From Karstenula rhodostoma CBS 690.94 (taxonomy: Eukaryota > Ascomycota > Dothideomycetes > Pleosporales > Didymosphaeriaceae), in NCBI GenBank assembly GCA_010093485.1, contig MU001499.1, forward strand, positions 1,069,397 to 1,133,396: a DNA stretch of 64,000 bases, given 5' to 3'. Every line of letters starts with the position of its first letter. Positions within the stretch are counted from its first letter, which is position 1. A program made the translations under genes and the position numbers. Below are positions 59,789-64,000 of this stretch, piece after piece. Under the pieces are notes generated by a model. It was not told the DNA's origin and did no database searches. It saw only the letters and a program-made list of their open reading frames with translations.

Positions 59789-60924
59789 TTTGAGTAGAGT
59801 GGATGGTTGGGCTGAGAAGTATTTGTGATGATTGCAATGAAGCGCTGGGGCCAAATAGGCTGATTTTATAGGATTGAAGTGTAAAATTCTACTTTGGGTG
59901 ATACGTCGAATTGAGACACAGGTGTTGAGGTACGGTAGGATTGCTTGAGAACTTGGAGATGCCCCCATTCCTGTTAATTTAACGTTATCTTATGTATTCG
60001 GTACTGGCTAGGTCTGTGGCGCAGTCGGAGAACGAGCCGGGCAGTCAAAGTCCGACGAAGCGACTAGACAAGCACTACGGAGTGCGCTACAATAGTTGGG
60101 GAGTATACACAGCGGGGGCGGAACGAACTGTGACGGTGCACTCGGGGATCAAGTAGTTGCCTATTAGTCCCAACATCAAGACGTCGTCTTGTATACCTCA
60201 TCATCTTGCTAATTAATCATCCATCCATTCGGTTTGATCCATGATTTTCGATTGTTGACACGAACCACGAAGTGGCGTCCCGTAGGATGATCGACAGAGG
60301 TGTGGACGATTGCCGCCCCAAAGTAACACAAAATAAAGCGTTGTAAGTAGACAAGCGAAGGATTAGGTAAGCACGCTAGGAATAGCGTGACCGCACGATT
60401 TAACGCGTTCAACCATACCTTTTCAGGTCTACCAGTTACTATTACTGGCCGAAACCAGAAAAACAGTCTAGTATTTAGTAGTATTGCTATAGTATTATAA
60501 AGAAACGAGAACAATTCGCAATAGCTTGCGTTCTCGCTTGAGGGACCAGGGGCTCACGCATATTTCAAATTGTAACATTAGTCCAGTCGGGGAAATACAG
60601 AATGGGATCCCGCCTGCATCCAGATACACCCATAAGAAGCGGAATACTAATATGGTCCAGAGACGCCGTTGCCCCGATCTCGATCCCCTTCAATCATTCG
60701 ATCTGCCAATCGAGTGTCATCGAGCAAAACGCTAGAGATACGGATTGATAACGAGAATGACACGACCAGTTTTCGTCCCGGATTCCCACACGCTCGATTG
60801 CTTGCCCGCAGTGTCCGTTGCAAAAAAAAAACCATCATTTTAGCGACCGAATATCGTTCTTGATCATGCCCAAAGCTCCTGATATTCTTTGGTAGTTTGT
60901 TAGCGTCCATGGAACTCAATAAGC
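59789..60924. other. Intergenic, partly AT-rich, no supported gene
   Basis: About 1.1 kb. A short AT-rich patch at about 60460-60505 (TAGTATTTAGTAGTATTGCT) resembles the AT-rich island at 38.8 kb. A 101-codon frame at 60209-60514 on the - strand has no ATG start and no recognised family. The frame at 60647-60919 on - lies past the VPS74 stop codon. Confidence 0.55.
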
Positions 60925-62137
60925 TTAGAGAAGCGAGTCAAGCCTTGTGAAGACGCTCAAGCATGCCGCAACCACCTGGAGACCTCATTAGCAGTGATTA
61001 GCATAAAAAGAAATGTTACTGACCTCTAGCTGCAACTCCCTGTCCTTGGCATTGTTGACCTCGTCGTTGATGACCTGGCCCAAGTTTGCGCCGACGCCAC
61101 CAGAGCCTCCCGCCCGTCTTGCGAACGGCCATTGTGAGTACTCTGCGAGCAACTCGTCAACCTGAGCAAAAGCGCGTTCTCTCGCCTCATGCCCAAGCGT
61201 AGTCAGGGCGTTCTCCAGAACATTCGCAGCATAAGCGGCGCAGACCATAACAATTGTCCGTAGGTATCTGAACTCTAGCTCCTCGGGGAGGAACTGGCTC
61301 GCACCCAGTACAACGGTTCGACTAGTGAGGACAGTTCGAACCCGCCGCCTAATCTCCTCCTTTGCGCCTCCATCCGCAACCGGGTGTGTGGCCATGTCGA
61401 AGAGGAGGAAGTTCTTCTTCTCTGTGCGTAGGATGCCCTTGTCGACGAGGCCTTTGCACAAGCGCTCGCGCACCTGCTTAAGCTGGTATCCGATCTTCAT
61501 GAGATTCCATGTCTCTCCTAGACGGCATGTCAGCGTCCGCGCGTCCATGCCCAGCCGGCGGCAACGTGGTCACATACCGCTCATAAGATCAATCCACGAA
61601 TTCACGCTCATCTTCTCGCTGGTGTTCATCATTTTCAGCGCCTCGTCCAGCAGCACCTCGCCTGTGAGCTTGCTGTCCACAACCTCGATTACGCGGTCTG
61701 CGAGAGGGAACCTCCGTCGCGACGAGTCGTTTTGCATGCTAATCCGGCCACGGAAGGCCAGCTCTATGACTATGCATCCTCGGAGGGCGTATGAAATGTT
61801 GTCGTTCCAAAAGGAGAGGTAGCCCTGTGCGCTGGTCAGCCCATCGTCGGCGGCGGCGGCTGCCTGCGCGCACCTGCTTGTCTTTGAGACCCATGAGGAT
61901 CACCTCCTCCATCAGCGTCAGCTTGGGCTGCTTGCTCCGCTCTGCGTTTTCGCTAATGTCCCGCGGGTCGTATGCGATCTTGTGGCCATTGGCTGAGTTC
62001 TCGTAGGAGGTCTCGGGCGTGCGGTCGTCGTTGCGCTTCGGCACGGGGCTGGCGACGCGGGTAGACTCGTCGTCGCCATTGTTGGTGGCCGCGCCTCCTC
62101 CTCGCCGGCGGGTCAGGCCAGACGTCGTGGTAGCCAT
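60925..62137 (-). CDS. VPS74: Golgi PI4P-binding protein Vps74/GOLPH3
   Basis: Retains glycosyltransferases in the Golgi by binding PI4P and their cytosolic tails. Exons 61874-62137, 61578-61824, 61024-61517 and 60925-60975 give 351 aa. A disordered N-terminus with [10 protein letters not shown] precedes the GPP34 fold: [60 protein letters not shown], and [39 protein letters not shown] follows. The last 51-nt exon encodes [16 protein letters not shown], a normal GOLPH3 end. Its donor is GTCAGT rather than GTAnGT. A longer frame further downstream is not part of the gene. Confidence 0.95.
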
Positions 62138-62622
62138 CAGGTGGTGTGCGTAGGTCGGGTGGGGTGGTCGGATCCTTTGTTAGGGTGTTGGGGGGTGAGG
62201 CTACTATGAGGCGCAGGCAGGGGTCGTCGTTAGGGCTGCATATGCGTCGAGGCAAGCTTTGGCCGGGCGCGACACAGCGGGTGCGGTGGGAGCGAGCGGA
62301 ACGGGGTGTGAGCAGCGAGGGAAGATGCAGATGTGTTTAGTCGGGGCTGTGTCACGGAGGAGCAGACGTGGGATTCAGTGCGACGGTCTTGGCACCCAAA
62401 TATATTTTGGATGGAACGCGCAGGCACGCGCGCGCCGCCGGCCTTGCGCTGTAGACGTGGAGAAGTGGGTAGCGTCCATTTTCTATCACCAAATACAAAG
62501 GGTGCCTTACAGGCGACTGTTATACATGCGGAGGAATATATATATAGCAACGCCAAGGTAGCCTCCGCCCATCTGCTTCCCAGCCACGTCGTCGATATCT
62601 AGCAACCCGCTCAGACTTTCGT
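62138..62622. other. Intergenic; VPS74 promoter and ACP 3' region
   Basis: About 485 bp between the VPS74 start codon and the end of the ACP gene, both on the - strand. No gene or repeat is supported; a TATATATATAG string lies at about 62530. Confidence 0.6.
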
Positions 62623-63300
62623 TTAGTGGGCTGCAGTCAATTAGCAAATGCGATCCCGAAGCTACTGCGATCCTGCTTGGGGCTCCTTACCATCGGGCTG
62701 AGCAAGGATGTATTCAACTGCTTGCTTGACTGTGATATCATTAGCATTGGTCCGTCCAGATGGAGCCAATTGACGTACTGCTGTGGATGGCATCCGCCTC
62801 CTTGTCCGGGATCTCGATGCTGAACTCCTGTGATTCCGTCAGACGTGCTCCCGAAGCATGTTTCCACCTCGGCCACTAACCTCCTCAATCGCCATAACCA
62901 CCTCCACGGTATCGAGACTGTCTAAGCCAAGGTCGTTGTGGAAGTGCGCCTCGCCGTTCAACTATATCATGTGAGCTGCTGCGCGACCTGCTGCTGCGTT
63001 TGGAAATGTACCTTGGAGGTGTCGGTGACCTATGCCGGGTTAGCCAGAGCTCGCACGCCATCAAAGCGCCATTACCTTGTCAAAGTTCTTCAACAGATCC
63101 ATTATCCTGCCCTCGACCTCGTCCTTCGATAGACCGGCCGACGAAGCGTAGCATCGGACTGCCTGGAAGCGGGCGGAAGGAGCGATCTGCTTTGCCTGAA
63201 GCAGGGAGCTTCGCGCAATCGGGCGAGCAATTGGCGCCTGCCACCGGGGTGCAGCACGGACGGCTTGCCTTGCGGACCTGAGGAGAGCAGTGCGGAACAT
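62623..63300 (-). CDS. Mitochondrial acyl carrier protein
   Basis: Carries acyl chains on 4'-phosphopantetheine in mitochondrial fatty-acid synthesis (lipoate precursor) and is a subunit of complex I. Six exons (63076-63300, 63012-63029, 62881-62961, 62779-62827, 62691-62729, 62623-62630) give 139 aa, summing exactly to 420 nt. The first 50 or so residues form an Arg/Ala-rich presequence (MFRTALLRSARQAVRAAPRW). The prosthetic-group site is GLDSLD with Ser about 96, followed by VEVVMAIEEEFSIEIPDKEA and AVEYILAQPDAH. Exon 2 is an 18-nt micro-exon (VTDTSK). The last exon holds 8 coding nt, restoring the usual DAH end; skipping that splice would add GKEPQAGSQ instead. Confidence 0.95.
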
Positions 63301-63709
63301 TGTGGAGGGTGTTGAATGGGTTGAGGCGGAGGTGTCGAGACTGAGGTGGATAGAGTTAGCTTCAGAGTTCTTGCCCTGCCTTCGCCTGCCGCAGGTGACT
63401 AAGCGAGGGTCGTCGACCTCACTATCCACTATCCGCGATACCCATGCCACCTCGGCGAATTTACAGGCGATGGACAGGTAGTCGTATAGCTCTCTGCTGG
63501 CTCTTACAATTGCGACCGAATTTACCTTCTCTGGCCGTCTCGGCCAAACGTTTGCCTCTCCGGGCGGCTTGCCGACCTTACGTCGTGATTTCGCAGCCAA
63601 TCATAAGCCGGCCAACTATCCTGACGTTCGTGCGTTCTGCACCAAGCTCCAACTTCACGCAACCTCGCACCTCGACAACCCCCAGCGCCGCGACCACCCC
63701 ACACACACA
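63301..63709. promoter_or_regulatory. Divergent promoter region ACP / complex I 23-kDa subunit
   Basis: A 409-bp space between the start codons of two genes whose products both belong to respiratory complex I. It has one clear CCAAT box and pyrimidine/CA-rich leaders on both sides. Shared control is a plausible inference, not shown by the sequence. Confidence 0.55.
63597..63601 (+). promoter_or_regulatory. CCAAT box
   Basis: CCAAT within GCAGCCAATCATAAG, 109 bp upstream of the complex I subunit start codon. The CCAATCA context is that preferred by the Hap2/3/5 (CBC) complex, which controls respiratory and iron-related genes in fungi. Confidence 0.5.
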
Positions 63710-64000
63710 ATGGCCAGCACCCGGCCATTGACCATGCTGGCGCGCACCCGCCCAGCTGCTACGCTGCTCAGGCCCTCTGTTTTTGCCGCAGGCCGCCTCC
63801 CCTCGCCCGCCACCGTCGCCCTCTTCTCTACCACCTTCCCGCGAGCCGCTACCCCGGCCGGCCCACCACCGCCCGGCTTCCGGTTACCTCCGCGTAAGAA
63901 ATGGGATGAAGGAGAGAGTGCATTGGACCGCGCCGGCAAGTACTTCCTGCTGGTCGAGATGTTCCGCGGCATGTACATCCTGCTAGAGCAGTTTTTCCGG
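63710..64000 (+). CDS. NADH:ubiquinone oxidoreductase 23-kDa (TYKY/NDUFS8) subunit, 5' part
   Basis: An iron-sulfur subunit of the complex I peripheral arm. 97 codons are present before the window ends; the two 4Fe-4S ferredoxin-type clusters lie downstream, outside the window. The first 35-40 residues are an Arg/Ala-rich mitochondrial presequence (MASTRPLTMLARTRPAATLL). The mature part reads TPAGPPPPGFRLPPRKKW, then SALDRAGKYFLLVEMFRGM and YILLEQFFR, closely matching the conserved N-terminus of the family. No intron is seen so far. Divergent from the ACP gene. Confidence 0.92.
   Translation, partial: MASTRPLTMLARTRPAATLLRPSVFAAGRLPSPATVALFSTTFPRAATPAGPPPPGFRLPPRKKWDEGESALDRAGKYFLLVEMFRGMYILLEQFFR

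Noticed and set aside
60012..60060. tRNA-like A-box (TGGCGCAGTCGG) followed by a B-box-like GTCAAAGTCC
   Set aside because: The boxes are only about 30 nt apart, and no acceptor, anticodon or T stems pair. A SINE head is possible but unsupported.
60209..60514. 101-codon frame on the - strand with hydrophobic start
   Set aside because: No ATG start, and its beginning lies in the AT-rich patch; no recognised family.
60647..60919. 90-codon frame just past VPS74, considered as a C-terminal extension
   Set aside because: The last VPS74 exon reads ...VFTRLDSLL then TAA at 60925-60927, a normal family end. The downstream frame is different and has no support.

Overview
The window is nuclear DNA of a filamentous ascomycete (Pezizomycotina; I favour a dothideomycete, but that is inference). 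The evidence is the genes themselves: a fungal Atg26-type sterol glucosyltransferase with GRAM/PH/GRAM domains, a DASH-complex Spc34, a vacuolar pepsin, an Rco1-type double-PHD protein and a BLI-3-like flavin protein. Many introns are about 45-60 nt with GTAnGT donors, CTAAC/CTGAC branch sites and YAG acceptors. There are no operons, prophages, insertion sequences or CRISPR arrays. I rebuilt 27 gene models by hand by joining exons, checking splice phase and checking that the summed exon length is a multiple of three; one further gene runs off the right edge.

Layout, left to right. 0-2.6 kb: SPT3 (SAGA) divergent from DPH5 (diphthamide). 2.6-9.9 kb: gene-poor, with one small unknown protein, one SET-domain protein, a minisatellite and a 60-bp tandem duplication. 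9.9-15 kb: a GPI-anchored secreted protein, a short-chain dehydrogenase and an uncharacterised 431-aa protein. 15.6-25 kb: HEM4/BFR1, a BLI-3-like protein, SPC34/RPN3 and an ankyrin protein. 25.5-41 kb: FCP1, ATG26, vacuolar aspartic protease, the nucleolar NOM1/SGD1 protein, SRP14 and a DOPA-dioxygenase-like protein. 41-55 kb: cytosolic asparaginyl-tRNA synthetase, RCO1-like, an EBP1/Cdb4-like protein and SNF5. 55-60 kb: accessory-looking, with a minisatellite, an interrupted ADP-ribosyltransferase toxin-like gene carrying a Cys-rich repeat tail, and a small unknown protein. 60.9-64 kb: VPS74, mitochondrial acyl carrier protein, and the start of the 23-kDa (TYKY) subunit of complex I.

Themes. 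Most genes are housekeeping. Several act in transcription and chromatin (SPT3, FCP1, RCO1-like, SNF5) or in translation and ribosome biogenesis (DPH5, NOM1, SRP14, AsnRS, EBP1-like). Six pairs are divergent across short intergenic spaces. The most suggestive is ACP with the TYKY subunit, both complex I components, sharing about 0.4 kb that contains a CCAAT box. The main candidates for novelty are the broken ADP-ribosyltransferase gene with four C-x9-C repeats, an AT-rich island inside the NOM1/SRP14 promoter, the very small terminal coding exons of SPT3 (6 nt) and ACP (8 nt), a stop-free 45-nt intron in ATG26, and an unusually long intron in the EBP1-like gene.
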